From assembly GCF_003570725.1 (NCBI RefSeq), contig NZ_QWVS01000026.1, positions 1 through 64,000 on the forward strand: a stretch of 64,000 bases of DNA. The letters are read 5' to 3'. Origin of the DNA: Peribacillus asahii. GTDB taxonomy: Bacteria; Bacillota; Bacilli; Bacillales; DSM-1321. How positions within the stretch are numbered: position 1 is the first letter of the stretch; every line of letters begins with the position of its first letter. Under the pieces are notes generated by a model. The model made no database searches and had not been told where the DNA came from. It saw only the letters and a list, made by a program, of their open reading frames with translations. Made by a program: the position numbers and the translations under genes. Of this stretch, positions 27,958-36,139 are shown piece after piece.

Positions 27958-29037
27958 ATGATGAATATTACATTTAGATGGTATGGTAGAGGTAATGATA
28001 CTGTCACTTTGGAGCAGGTTAAACAAATTCCTGGAGTTAAGGGGATTGTGTGGGCCTTGCACCAAAAACCTGTCGGTGAGGTATGGGAAAAGGAAGAAAT
28101 TAAAGATGAAATCGACTATATCCAGTCGTTTGGATTTCACACAGATGTTGTGGAAAGTGTAAATGTTCATGAATCAATTAAATTAGGCAATGAAGACCGT
28201 ATGATGTATATCGAAAATTACAAAGAGACGATCCGTAATCTTGCAGAGGCTGGAGTAAAGGTCATTTGTTATAACTTTATGCCGATTTTTGATTGGACTC
28301 GTACGGAAATGTTCCATCCTTTGGAAGATGGTTCAACGGCTTTATTTTACGAAAAAGCAAAGGTAGATAAGCTAGATCCAAAAGAGCTAATTCGTACGGT
28401 AGCAGAAGCTTCCGATTTAACATTGCCTGGTTGGGAACCAGAAAAGATGGAGCGGATTTCTGAATTGTTTGAAGCCTATAAAAGTGTAGATGAAGAAAAA
28501 TTGTGGGCGAATCTGGAAATATTCTTAAAAGAAATATTACCTGTAGCGGAGGCATGCGGGATTAAAATGGCGATTCATCCGGATGATCCACCTTGGTCTA
28601 TTTTTGGTCTGCCACGCATCATTACGGGTGAAGCAAGTTACGAGAAATTAATTGCTATTTCTGATTCACCATCGAATGCATTTACGATGTGTACAGGTTC
28701 AATGGGAGCGAATCCTGAAAATGATATGGTTCAAGTAGCTAAGAAGTATGCTTATCGTGCTCCTTTCTCCCATATTCGTAATGTGAAAATTCACGAAAAC
28801 GGTGACTTTGTGGAAACATCTCATTATACACAAGATGGCTCCATTAATATTAAGGGTGTTGTAGAAGAATTAAGCAAGCAAAATTATACTGGCTATGTAA
28901 GACCTGACCACGGTCGTCACATTTGGGGAGAGGTTTGTCGCCCAGGTTATGGCTTATATGACCGAGCTTTAGGAATTATGTATTTACTTGGATTGTGGGA
29001 TGCCTATGAATCAAGCAAAGCAGGTAATAAACAATGA
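27958..29037 (+). CDS. uxuA: D-mannonate dehydratase
   Basis: A 359-residue UxuA enzyme that dehydrates D-mannonate to 2-keto-3-deoxygluconate with Mn2+/Fe2+. It has family features in order: FRWYGRGNDTV near the start, GVKGIVWALH, the metal-site HPDDPPW, CTGSMGA, and the C-terminal VRPDHGR. Two ATGs in tandem (27958, 27961) follow CGGGGGTGT. Its stop overlaps the next start by four bases (ATGA), showing translational coupling to the mannonate oxidoreductase. Confidence 0.92.
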   Translation: MMNITFRWYGRGNDTVTLEQVKQIPGVKGIVWALHQKPVGEVWEKEEIKDEIDYIQSFGFHTDVVESVNVHESIKLGNEDRMMYIENYKETIRNLAEAGVKVICYNFMPIFDWTRTEMFHPLEDGSTALFYEKAKVDKLDPKELIRTVAEASDLTLPGWEPEKMERISELFEAYKSVDEEKLWANLEIFLKEILPVAEACGIKMAIHPDDPPWSIFGLPRIITGEASYEKLIAISDSPSNAFTMCTGSMGANPENDMVQVAKKYAYRAPFSHIRNVKIHENGDFVETSHYTQDGSINIKGVVEELSKQNYTGYVRPDHGRHIWGEVCRPGYGLYDRALGIMYLLGLWDAYESSKAGNKQ

Positions 29038-29870
29038 TTCCAATCCATGAGAACTTAGTAGGCAGAGTAGCAGTAATTACAGGTGGAAGCGGTGTATTGT
29101 GTTCAAAAATGGCTGAAGAATTAGCCCGCCATGGGGTTAAAGTAGCCATTTTGAACAGAACAGCTGAAAAAGGACAACAAGTGGTCGAAACCATTAGCCA
29201 AGCCGGTGGTACAGCGGTTTCTATTGCCGCAGACGTTTTGGATAGAACTTCATTAATGAATGCAAAAGAGAAGGTCATTGAAGCGTTTGGACGCATAGAC
29301 TTGTTAATCAATGGGGCTGGAGGCAATCATCCTGATGCTATTACGAGTCCGGAGAAGTTTGGGGAAGAGATAGAAGGAAAATCATTTTTTGACTTGAATG
29401 AAAACGGTTTTTCAAAAGTTTTTTCCAGTAACTTCACAGGCACATTTTTAGCAAGCCAGGTTTTTGGAGAGACATTATTAGAAGCTGAATCACCAGCTAT
29501 AATCAATCTTTCTTCCATGAGTTCCTATGCACCGATGACCAAGGTGCCAGCTTATAGCGCTGCTAAAGCTGCAGTTAATAATTTTACAATGTGGATGGCT
29601 GTTCATTTTGCTGAAGCAGGTTTGCGTGTGAATGCTATTGCACCAGGATTCTTTTTGACAAAGCAAAATCGAGATCTGCTGCTTAATGAAGATGGCAGTC
29701 CAACTGCACGATCTAATAAAATTATTACCGCAACACCAATGAAACGCTTTGGACAATCTGAAGATTTACTTGGTACCTTGCTTTGGCTTGCTGATGAATC
29801 CTATTCGGGTTTTGTCACAGGTGTTACGGTGCCGGTTGATGGCGGTTTTATGGCTTACTCAGGTGTATGA
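29034..29870 (+). CDS. uxuB: SDR D-mannonate (fructuronate) oxidoreductase
   Basis: A 278-residue short-chain dehydrogenase that should interconvert D-fructuronate and D-mannonate with NAD(H). It has the cofactor motif TGGSGVLCSKMAEEL near residue 15, INGAGG, the catalytic Ser in NLSSMSSY, and Y-xxx-K in YSAAKAA. B. subtilis YjmF, an SDR-type UxuB unrelated to the E. coli polyol-dehydrogenase UxuB, is the model. It starts inside the uxuA stop (ATGA overlap), so the two enzymes act in sequence and are coupled in translation. Confidence 0.87.
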   Translation: MIPIHENLVGRVAVITGGSGVLCSKMAEELARHGVKVAILNRTAEKGQQVVETISQAGGTAVSIAADVLDRTSLMNAKEKVIEAFGRIDLLINGAGGNHPDAITSPEKFGEEIEGKSFFDLNENGFSKVFSSNFTGTFLASQVFGETLLEAESPAIINLSSMSSYAPMTKVPAYSAAKAAVNNFTMWMAVHFAEAGLRVNAIAPGFFLTKQNRDLLLNEDGSPTARSNKIITATPMKRFGQSEDLLGTLLWLADESYSGFVTGVTVPVDGGFMAYSGV

Positions 29871-30041
29871 GCTAAAGGGTTTTTTCTATAAATAAAAGGA
29901 CTTTTTGTCACAGCTTATTGATTATGGGAAGGTATTAGGAGATTGTGTTTTTGGTGTAATCGGAAGATGATTGTAAAGCCATTCCTAATATAATAGAATA
30001 TTTGTTAATGTATCATAAGAGATTTTACTAACATAGTGATA

Positions 30042-30053
30042 TGTACCGGTACA
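30042..30053 (+). promoter_or_regulatory. Perfect palindrome upstream of the LacI regulator
   Basis: TGTACCGGTACA is a perfect 12-bp palindrome with central CG, 25 bp before the regulator's start codon. Its position and symmetry suggest an autoregulatory operator, but it differs from the TAAATCGATTTA boxes. Confidence 0.5.
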
Positions 30054-30078
30054 AAAACACAGAATAGGAATGAATGAA

Positions 30079-31080
30079 ATGAAAGCTATTACAATTACTG
30101 ATGTCGCCAAACATGCGAAGGTATCAAAAAGCACAGTTTCCCAATACTTGAACAAACGATACGAGTATATGAGTGAGAAAACGAGAAAAAAAATTGAAGA
30201 AGCCATTGAAGAGCTAAACTACCAGCCTAATATTATAGCACGTAGTTTAAAACAGAAGTCTACTTTTACTGTTGGAGTAGTCGTTGCTAATATTCTTCAT
30301 ACGTTTTCTACACAAATTATCCGTGCAATAGAAAACTATTTTTATAAACACGGATTTCAAATTATTGTATGTAATGCAGATGATCAACCTGAGAAAGAAA
30401 AGAATTATATAGAAATGCTAAGGGCAAAGCAAGTTGATGGAATCATCATTTTCCCCACAGGGGACAATCTTGATTTATATAAACGCATGAAGAGTGATCA
30501 ATTTCCAGTAGTGTTTATGGATCGGGCGATAGAAGAGTTAAATATTGCGACAGTCATGCTTGACAATCACTTTGCGTCTAAATTAGCCGTAGATCAATTT
30601 GTCGAAAAAGGTTATGAGAACATTGCAATCATAACTACTTCAATCTTCCGGAATATTAGTCCGCGTCTTGAGCGTATTCAAGGATACAAAGAGGCACTTG
30701 AATTACATGGTATACCGGTTAATCTAGATTATATTAAAACTGCGGATGCCGAAGAAATTTCGGACAAGCTTTCAGAATTGTTCGAATTGAAAAATCCGCC
30801 TCAAGCCATATTAGCAGGAAATGATATTGTACTTAATGAAGTATTGCGATATATGAAAAAACACAATATGAATATTCCTGATGATGTTGCGGTTATAGGA
30901 ATTGATGAAGTCTCGTATGCTGATTTCTATACACCGACTATAACAACGGTTAATCAACCGGCAATAGAAATGGCAAACCAAGCAGCACAATTATTGCTTA
31001 ATCAAATCAATAAAACTGGAAAAGAAGACACGAGCGTACATCGTTTGAAACCAACTTTGCTGTTGAGAAATTCTTGCTAG
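30079..31080 (+). CDS. kdgR: LacI-family uronate-operon regulator
   Basis: A 333-residue LacI/GalR repressor. The HTH is at the N terminus (ITITDVAKHAKVSKSTVSQYLN) with hinge YQPNIIARSLKQKST, then a periplasmic-binding-like effector domain ending in the dimer region. It sits between the kdgK-kdgA-uxuA-uxuB run and the transporter, and probably releases the TAAATCGATTTA boxes on binding an intermediate such as KDG or KDPG. I prefer ATG 30079, spaced well from AGGAATGA, over ATG 30070, which nearly touches it. KdgR is by analogy with B. subtilis. ExuR-type is the alternative. Confidence 0.83.
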   Translation: MKAITITDVAKHAKVSKSTVSQYLNKRYEYMSEKTRKKIEEAIEELNYQPNIIARSLKQKSTFTVGVVVANILHTFSTQIIRAIENYFYKHGFQIIVCNADDQPEKEKNYIEMLRAKQVDGIIIFPTGDNLDLYKRMKSDQFPVVFMDRAIEELNIATVMLDNHFASKLAVDQFVEKGYENIAIITTSIFRNISPRLERIQGYKEALELHGIPVNLDYIKTADAEEISDKLSELFELKNPPQAILAGNDIVLNEVLRYMKKHNMNIPDDVAVIGIDEVSYADFYTPTITTVNQPAIEMANQAAQLLLNQINKTGKEDTSVHRLKPTLLLRNSC

Positions 31081-31120
31081 AGTTCAGGTAAAAAAGAAAG
31101 CACTTTTTTACCTGAACTCT
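31079..31120 (+). terminator. Perfect 18-bp inverted repeat ending the regulator gene
   Basis: AGAGTTCAGGTAAAAAAG (31079-31096) repeats inverted as CTTTTTTACCTGAACTCT (31103-31120) with a 6-bp loop. The stem starts inside the regulator's TAG stop. There is no T run after it, but the stem itself is T-rich on the right arm. Confidence 0.75.
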
Positions 31121-31122
31121 AC

Positions 31123-31134
31123 TAAATCGATTTA
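31123..31134 (+). promoter_or_regulatory. Uronate-regulator operator before the transporter
   Basis: TAAATCGATTTA, identical to the two boxes before kdgK. It lies 157 bp upstream of the transporter start and two bases after the inverted repeat that ends the regulator gene. Confidence 0.72.
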
Positions 31135-31141
31135 TTTACAA

Positions 31142-31195
31142 GAAGGCTCTGTTAAACGATATCGTTGCTTAACAGCGTTGTATAACAAAGCCTTC
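31142..31195 (+). repeat. Nested inverted repeats in the transporter leader
   Basis: An outer stem GAAGGCT (31142-31148) / AGCCTTC (31189-31195) encloses CTGTTAA (31149-31155) / TTAACAG (31169-31175), whose loop holds most of the palindrome AACGATATCGTT. A small TTGTATAACAA hairpin fills the rest. The whole can fold as a compact three-way junction. Function unknown. Confidence 0.55.
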
Positions 31196-31230
31196 GTAAA
31201 ATGTAAAGGTTTTGATACTTGGCTATCAAA

Positions 31231-31244
31231 TGGAACCGTTTTCA
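31231..31244 (+). promoter_or_regulatory. CcpA cre-like site
   Basis: TGGAACCGTTTTCA fits the consensus TGNAANCGNTTTCA. It lies 48 bp upstream of the MFS transporter start, where carbon catabolite repression of uronate uptake would be expected. Confidence 0.65.
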
Positions 31245-31291
31245 AAAAAAGATGCTTATAGATTCATTGAAATATACAAGGGGGGTTCTTT

Positions 31292-32533
31292 ATGTTTTCG
31301 CAGGGTAGAGGGGTAGTTATTGTTTTCTTGTTCTTAGCGGGTGTAATAAACTATTTAGACCGTTCTGCATTGTCTATTGCAGCACCATTCATTCAAGATG
31401 ATTTATCTTTAACAGCGACTGAGATGGGGATTATTTTTAGTAGTTTTTCTGTCGGTTATGCTATCTTTAACTTTCTTGGCGGAATGGCATCCGATAAATA
31501 TGGTGCGAAGCTGACTCTCTTTGTTGCCATGATTGTTTGGTCATTATTCAGCGGTGCACTTGTGCTGGCTGTTGGGTTTGTGAGTATGATTGTTATTCGT
31601 GTTCTGTTTGGGATGGGGGAAGGTCCACTCTCGGCAACTATAAGTAAAATGGTCAATAACTGGTTTCCACCGAGTAACCGTGCATCTGTGATTGGTTTAA
31701 CGAATAGCGGAACGCCGCTTGGTGGTGCTATTTCAGGACCAATTGTTGGTTTTATCGCAATCGCATACGGCTGGAGAATTTCCTTTATTGCAATCATGGT
31801 CATTGGTCTTATATGGGCTATTTGCTGGTGGAAATTTGTTAAAGAAAAGCCAGCAGATTCATCTGAAAAGGTCAATACGGGAGCAGCACAGGTAGCAGCA
31901 GCAACGGAAGGAAAGTTGAAATTAACCTTTTATTTGAAACAAAAAACGGTATTGTTTACAGCATTTGCGTTTTTTGCTTACAACTATATTTTGTTCTTCT
32001 TCTTAACTTGGTTCCCGAGTTATTTGGTAGATGCTCGCGGCTTAAGTGTAAAGGACATGAGTATTGTTACAGTGATTCCGTGGATTTTAGGGTTTCTTGG
32101 TCTTGCTTTAGGCGGATTCGTATCGGATTTCTTCTCTAAAAAATTCGCCCAAAAAGGTGTTTTATTCTCACGTAAACTTGTGCTTGTAACATGTTTGTTC
32201 CTATCAGCAGTTTGTATCGGCTTAGCTGGTCTAGTAACAACAACAGTAGGAGCGGTTACACTCGTTGCATTTTCTGTATTCTTCTTATATTTGACAGGTG
32301 CTATTTACTGGGCAATTGTCAATGATGTTGTCGATCAAAGAAACGTTGGATCAGTTGGTGGATTCATGCACTTCTTAGCGAATACAGCTGGAATTATTGG
32401 ACCAACTTTAACAGGTTATCTTGTGGATACAACAGGAACATTTACAGCGGCTTTCTTGCTTGCAGGTGGACTAGCTGTTGTCGCATCGCTTGCAGTAACT
32501 CGCTTTGTACGTCCAATTGTCAAACCGATGTAA
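31292..32533 (+). CDS. exuT: MFS hexuronate transporter
   Basis: A 413-residue anion:cation symporter-type MFS carrier with 12 predicted helices. The opening is INYLDRSALSIAAPFI, a hallmark of ExuT/GarP/gluconate-type carriers, followed by GGMASDKYGAKLT and GFVSDFFSKK loops. It probably imports glucuronate and/or galacturonate with protons. ATG after CAAGGGGGGTTCTTT. Upstream are a uronate operator and a cre-like site. The choice of hexuronate over other sugar acids comes from the gene neighbourhood. Confidence 0.83.
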   Translation: MFSQGRGVVIVFLFLAGVINYLDRSALSIAAPFIQDDLSLTATEMGIIFSSFSVGYAIFNFLGGMASDKYGAKLTLFVAMIVWSLFSGALVLAVGFVSMIVIRVLFGMGEGPLSATISKMVNNWFPPSNRASVIGLTNSGTPLGGAISGPIVGFIAIAYGWRISFIAIMVIGLIWAICWWKFVKEKPADSSEKVNTGAAQVAAATEGKLKLTFYLKQKTVLFTAFAFFAYNYILFFFLTWFPSYLVDARGLSVKDMSIVTVIPWILGFLGLALGGFVSDFFSKKFAQKGVLFSRKLVLVTCLFLSAVCIGLAGLVTTTVGAVTLVAFSVFFLYLTGAIYWAIVNDVVDQRNVGSVGGFMHFLANTAGIIGPTLTGYLVDTTGTFTAAFLLAGGLAVVASLAVTRFVRPIVKPM

Positions 32534-32547
32534 TAGATTAATCAACT

Positions 32548-32595
32548 AGAGTGTCGCGCTCATTTGATATACAAATGGGGTGACACTCTTTTTTT
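32548..32595 (+). terminator. Terminator after the hexuronate transporter
   Basis: AGAGTGTC...CTCATTTG pairs with CAAATGGGG..GACACTCT with a small internal mismatch, then a run of eight Ts. Confidence 0.9.
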
Positions 32596-32634
32596 GAAAA
32601 ATAATCAATAGACAGATGAGATCATCAGATTCTA

Positions 32635-33486
32635 TCAAATTTGGGATTTTCGGTATTCTTTTCGATAATTAGCGGGAGTTCTATCCATATATTTTTTAAA
32701 GATTCGATGAAAATGGGGCATACTTTCGAAACCGCACAATTCTGCGATATGTGAAATCGTGTAATTTGTTTCCGATAATAGTTCTTTTGCTTTAATAATT
32801 CTTTTCGTATTAACATACACGATTAACCCAATTCCAGTCGTTTCCTTAAAGACTCTACTGAAATGAGAGGGACTGACTAAGGATTGCTTGGCAAGTTTCG
32901 TCAAGGTTAATGGTTCACTTAAGTGGTCATTAATATAGGCTAGAATATCTCTAATCCAATCTAAACTATAGGTAGTACTCTCTGACATATTCTGTTCGTT
33001 ATTCATGCGAATACGACATAAATCAAGCATAATTTGGTGAAAAATCAGCAAAGAGGCATGCTTGGAACCTAGTTTATTTTCCGTTATTTCTTGGTAGATA
33101 CGTAGAAGCTGTTCTTCTATTTTTGGCTGTTTCTCTGGAGGTAAAGATATTTTGTAATTTTTATCTTTTTTTGTTGCGTCAAATAAATGTAAATAAGAAA
33201 AAGAATCATCAACGAAGTTATTATAAATTAATGTTGGGCTGAAAAAGATAATCGTAGACATAATAGGGTCGCCTTGATCCGGCATTGCCCGATGAATCGT
33301 GTTATTTGGAATTAAGAATACATCCCCAGACTGCATATCGTAAAAAAACTCACCGATAAAAAAAGTCCCTTTGCCACTATAAACATAAACAATTTCATAA
33401 TAATCATGCATATGATCAGAAAGTTCCTTTTGAGGGCTTTTCTGATCTTGAAAGACAAAGGAAAAAGGAAACACAATTACATTCAA
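32635..33486 (-). CDS. AraC-family regulator
   Basis: A 283-residue regulator with an N-terminal cupin sensor domain (HDYYEIVYVYSGKGTFFIG, FLIPNNTIHRA) and a C-terminal double HTH (about 180-283), with SLVSPSHFSRVFKETTG and HIAELCGFESMPHFHRIFKKY. The first possible start is TTG 33486; an in-frame stop lies 15 bases earlier and there is no ribosome site. The gene is head to head with uxaA with only eight bases between. It probably controls the uxaA gene group in response to a sugar acid. Its odd start is discussed as a finding. Confidence 0.82.
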   Translation of the reverse strand: MNVIVFPFSFVFQDQKSPQKELSDHMHDYYEIVYVYSGKGTFFIGEFFYDMQSGDVFLIPNNTIHRAMPDQGDPIMSTIIFFSPTLIYNNFVDDSFSYLHLFDATKKDKNYKISLPPEKQPKIEEQLLRIYQEITENKLGSKHASLLIFHQIMLDLCRIRMNNEQNMSESTTYSLDWIRDILAYINDHLSEPLTLTKLAKQSLVSPSHFSRVFKETTGIGLIVYVNTKRIIKAKELLSETNYTISHIAELCGFESMPHFHRIFKKYMDRTPANYRKEYRKSQI

Positions 33487-33494
33487 AAGATGAT

Positions 33495-34967
33495 GTGGTT
33501 ATTTCTTTACATGAGATTCGTAAAGGGGAAAATATTCGGATTCAAATGGCGGACAAAGTACTCATCGATATCAAGGCTCGTGATGATATTCCGAAAGGAC
33601 ATAAGATGTTAGTACAATCGGTAAAGCGAGGCGAAGATGTTCTCAAGTTTGGCTATTCGATTGGGAAAGCCAAAGAGGATCTTTCTGCAGGGGAGTGGGT
33701 TCATACTCATAATCTAGAATCTGGTTTGCATGGAATCTTGGATTATACTTATCAACCAACCATTCAAAATTTGACGGCTGTCGAAGATTCAAAATATACA
33801 TTCCAAGGATATATTCGTGAAAATGGGGAAGCTAGAATTCGCAATGAAATCTGGATCATTAATACGGTTGGTTGTATTAATAAAACATGTGAAGTGCTTG
33901 CGAAAATGGGCAATGAGCAGTTTAAAGATCGAAAAATTGATGGGGTTTATCATTTTCCTCATCCATACGGTTGTTCTCAATTAGGAGATGACTTGACTCA
34001 CACACAGAAGCTATTAGCGGCCTTGGCTCAGCATCCCAACGCAGCAGGTGTGTTAATTATAGGATTAGGGTGTGAAAATAATCAAATAGAAGCGTTTAAA
34101 GAGATTATTGGAGAGTATTCTCCGAATCGTATTAAATTTCTAAAAGCCCAAGAGGTTGAAGATGAATTAGCGAGCGGCGTATGTTTAATGGAAGAATTAG
34201 TGGAGTATGCAGAACAATTTGAACGCCAACCGATACCGGTTTCCAAGTTAAAAATCGGGTTAAAGTGTGGGGGATCTGATGGTTTTTCAGGTATTACGGC
34301 TAATCCATTAGTTGGTACGGTATCCGATTTTATTGTTGCAAATGGCGGGACAACAATTTTGACAGAGGTTTCAGAGATGTTTGGAGCTGAAACTATATTA
34401 ATGAACCGGGCAAAAGATGAAGAAACGTTTCAGAAAATTGTTCATCTTATTAACGATTTTAAACAATATTTTATTCGCCATGACCAGGAAATTTACGAAA
34501 ACCCTTCACCTGGAAATAAAGAAGGCGGTATTAGTACACTTGAAGAAAAATCACTTGGATGTACGCAAAAAGGCGGCCATGCTACGGTTGTGGATATCCG
34601 TCCATATGGTGAACGAGTGGTGAAGAATGGACTGAATTTGGTGAACGCTCCTGGAAATGACTTGATTTCGGTCACGGCTTTGGCGGCAGCGGGGGCTCAT
34701 ATCGTTCTATTCACAACAGGAAGAGGCACACCATTTGGTGGCCCGGTACCTACTGTGAAAATAGAGACGAATTCGGATTTAGCTAACCGTAAGAAGCATT
34801 GGATTGATTATAATGCGGGGCAGTTAATTGAAGGTCAAAAAATCGATGAATTAATGCAGGATTTATTCCAATACATTCTTAGCCTTGCATCAGGTGAAAA
34901 GAAAACGAATAATGAGCAATTCGGATACAGAGAAATTAGCATTTTTAAAGAGGGAGTCATTCTTTAA
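33495..34967 (+). CDS. uxaA: Altronate dehydratase
   Basis: A 490-residue one-chain UxaA with an N-terminal SAF domain and a C-terminal dehydratase domain, converting D-altronate to 2-keto-3-deoxygluconate using an iron/manganese centre. It has GCINKTCEVLAK, FPHPYGCSQLGDD, LGCENNQ, LKCGGSDGFSGITANP, and the C-terminal TGRGTPFGGPVPT. The first start codon is GTG 33495, without a Shine-Dalgarno. Family members normally have some ten residues before VVISL, and the in-frame upstream DNA still reads TQLHSKDD, which looks like that missing N terminus. The true start is therefore uncertain. Confidence 0.85.
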   Translation: MVISLHEIRKGENIRIQMADKVLIDIKARDDIPKGHKMLVQSVKRGEDVLKFGYSIGKAKEDLSAGEWVHTHNLESGLHGILDYTYQPTIQNLTAVEDSKYTFQGYIRENGEARIRNEIWIINTVGCINKTCEVLAKMGNEQFKDRKIDGVYHFPHPYGCSQLGDDLTHTQKLLAALAQHPNAAGVLIIGLGCENNQIEAFKEIIGEYSPNRIKFLKAQEVEDELASGVCLMEELVEYAEQFERQPIPVSKLKIGLKCGGSDGFSGITANPLVGTVSDFIVANGGTTILTEVSEMFGAETILMNRAKDEETFQKIVHLINDFKQYFIRHDQEIYENPSPGNKEGGISTLEEKSLGCTQKGGHATVVDIRPYGERVVKNGLNLVNAPGNDLISVTALAAAGAHIVLFTTGRGTPFGGPVPTVKIETNSDLANRKKHWIDYNAGQLIEGQKIDELMQDLFQYILSLASGEKKTNNEQFGYREISIFKEGVIL

Positions 34968-35024
34968 TAGAATAGAGCTCCCAGCTTTTTAGTAGATTCT
35001 AAACAGAAAAAGGAGTGTTACTCA

Positions 35025-36038
35025 ATGAAAAGTATCGTTTGTGAGCAACCTAAGCAATTCAAAATGATTGAAACTGAACGACCTGTTCCCAACTCAGAGG
35101 AAGCTTTAATCCGTGTGCGGCGTATTGGAATATGTGGAACGGACATTCATGCCTACGGAGGCAATCAGCCCTTTTTTAGTTATCCGCGTATCCTTGGTCA
35201 TGAGCTGTCTGGCTATATTGAATCCATTCCGGATAATGCATTAGGACTAGAGGTTGGTGACCAAGTTTCGATTATTCCGTATATGGAGTGTGGGGAATGT
35301 ATTGCTTGTAAAAGTAAAAAAACAAACTGCTGTACAAATATGAAAGTATTAGGTGTACATATAGAAGGCGGAATGAGCGAATGGATTACGGTTCCCTATA
35401 ATCATTTAGTAAAAACCGAAGGACTTACCCTCGACCAATCTGCTATGATAGAGCCTTTAAGTATAGGAGCGCATGCGGTTAGACGGGCTGCAATTCAAGA
35501 AGGAGAGTTTGCCCTAGTTATTGGGGCAGGACCGATTGGTTTGGGGGTTATGGCTTTTGCTAAGGAACAAGGAGCGAAAGTAATTGCCATGGATGTAAAC
35601 GATGAGCGTTTAGCCTTTGCGAGTAAATGGGCAAATGTCGATTATACGGTGAACGCTTTGGATCATCCTTTAGAGAAATTAGCGGGATTGACAAACGGAG
35701 ACATGCCTACAGTTGTATTTGACGCAACAGGCAACGCTAAGTCCATGATGAATGCGTTTGAATTCCCTGCTCACGGTGGAAGATTGATTTATGTAGGTTT
35801 AGTGAAGTCTGATATTTCTTTTAATGATCCAGATTTCCATAGTAAAGAGCTTACGTTAATGGGAAGTCGTAATGCTACTCGAGAAGATTTTGATTATGTT
35901 GTGAATACAGTAAAAAATGGAGTAGTAGATTTAGATTTATATATTACACACCGTACCCATTTGGATGACATGATTCAACAGTTTGAAGGATGGTTAACTC
36001 CTGAAGCTAAGGTTATTAAGGCTATTGTTGAAATATAA
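35025..36038 (+). CDS. Second zinc-dependent sugar-acid dehydrogenase (MDR)
   Basis: A 337-residue zinc MDR distinct from the one at 26295. Catalytic GICGTDIHAYGG, GHE, structural cysteines CGECIACKSKKTNCC, and the cofactor motif GAGPIGLGVMAFA are seen. ATG after AAAAAGGAGTGTTACTCA. It sits between uxaA and uxaB, 57 bp after uxaA. The family includes L-galactonate and L-idonate 5-dehydrogenases. Its position suggests it funnels a further hexonate into the tagaturonate branch. An alternative is that it backs up the damaged uxaB reaction. Confidence 0.78.
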   Translation: MKSIVCEQPKQFKMIETERPVPNSEEALIRVRRIGICGTDIHAYGGNQPFFSYPRILGHELSGYIESIPDNALGLEVGDQVSIIPYMECGECIACKSKKTNCCTNMKVLGVHIEGGMSEWITVPYNHLVKTEGLTLDQSAMIEPLSIGAHAVRRAAIQEGEFALVIGAGPIGLGVMAFAKEQGAKVIAMDVNDERLAFASKWANVDYTVNALDHPLEKLAGLTNGDMPTVVFDATGNAKSMMNAFEFPAHGGRLIYVGLVKSDISFNDPDFHSKELTLMGSRNATREDFDYVVNTVKNGVVDLDLYITHRTHLDDMIQQFEGWLTPEAKVIKAIVEI

Positions 36039-36139
36039 CCTCAAAGTTTTATGAATGTACAAGCAACCAAGTGATGTGGTTGCTTTGTTCATCTGCTCGG
36101 GAGTGAAATTTTCTGTTATGAAAGGGAGAATAGGTAACT

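Noticed and set aside
31456-31875. 139-codon frame antisense to the hexuronate transporter
   Set aside because: Antisense shadow of a membrane-protein gene; no ribosome site and no recognisable domain.
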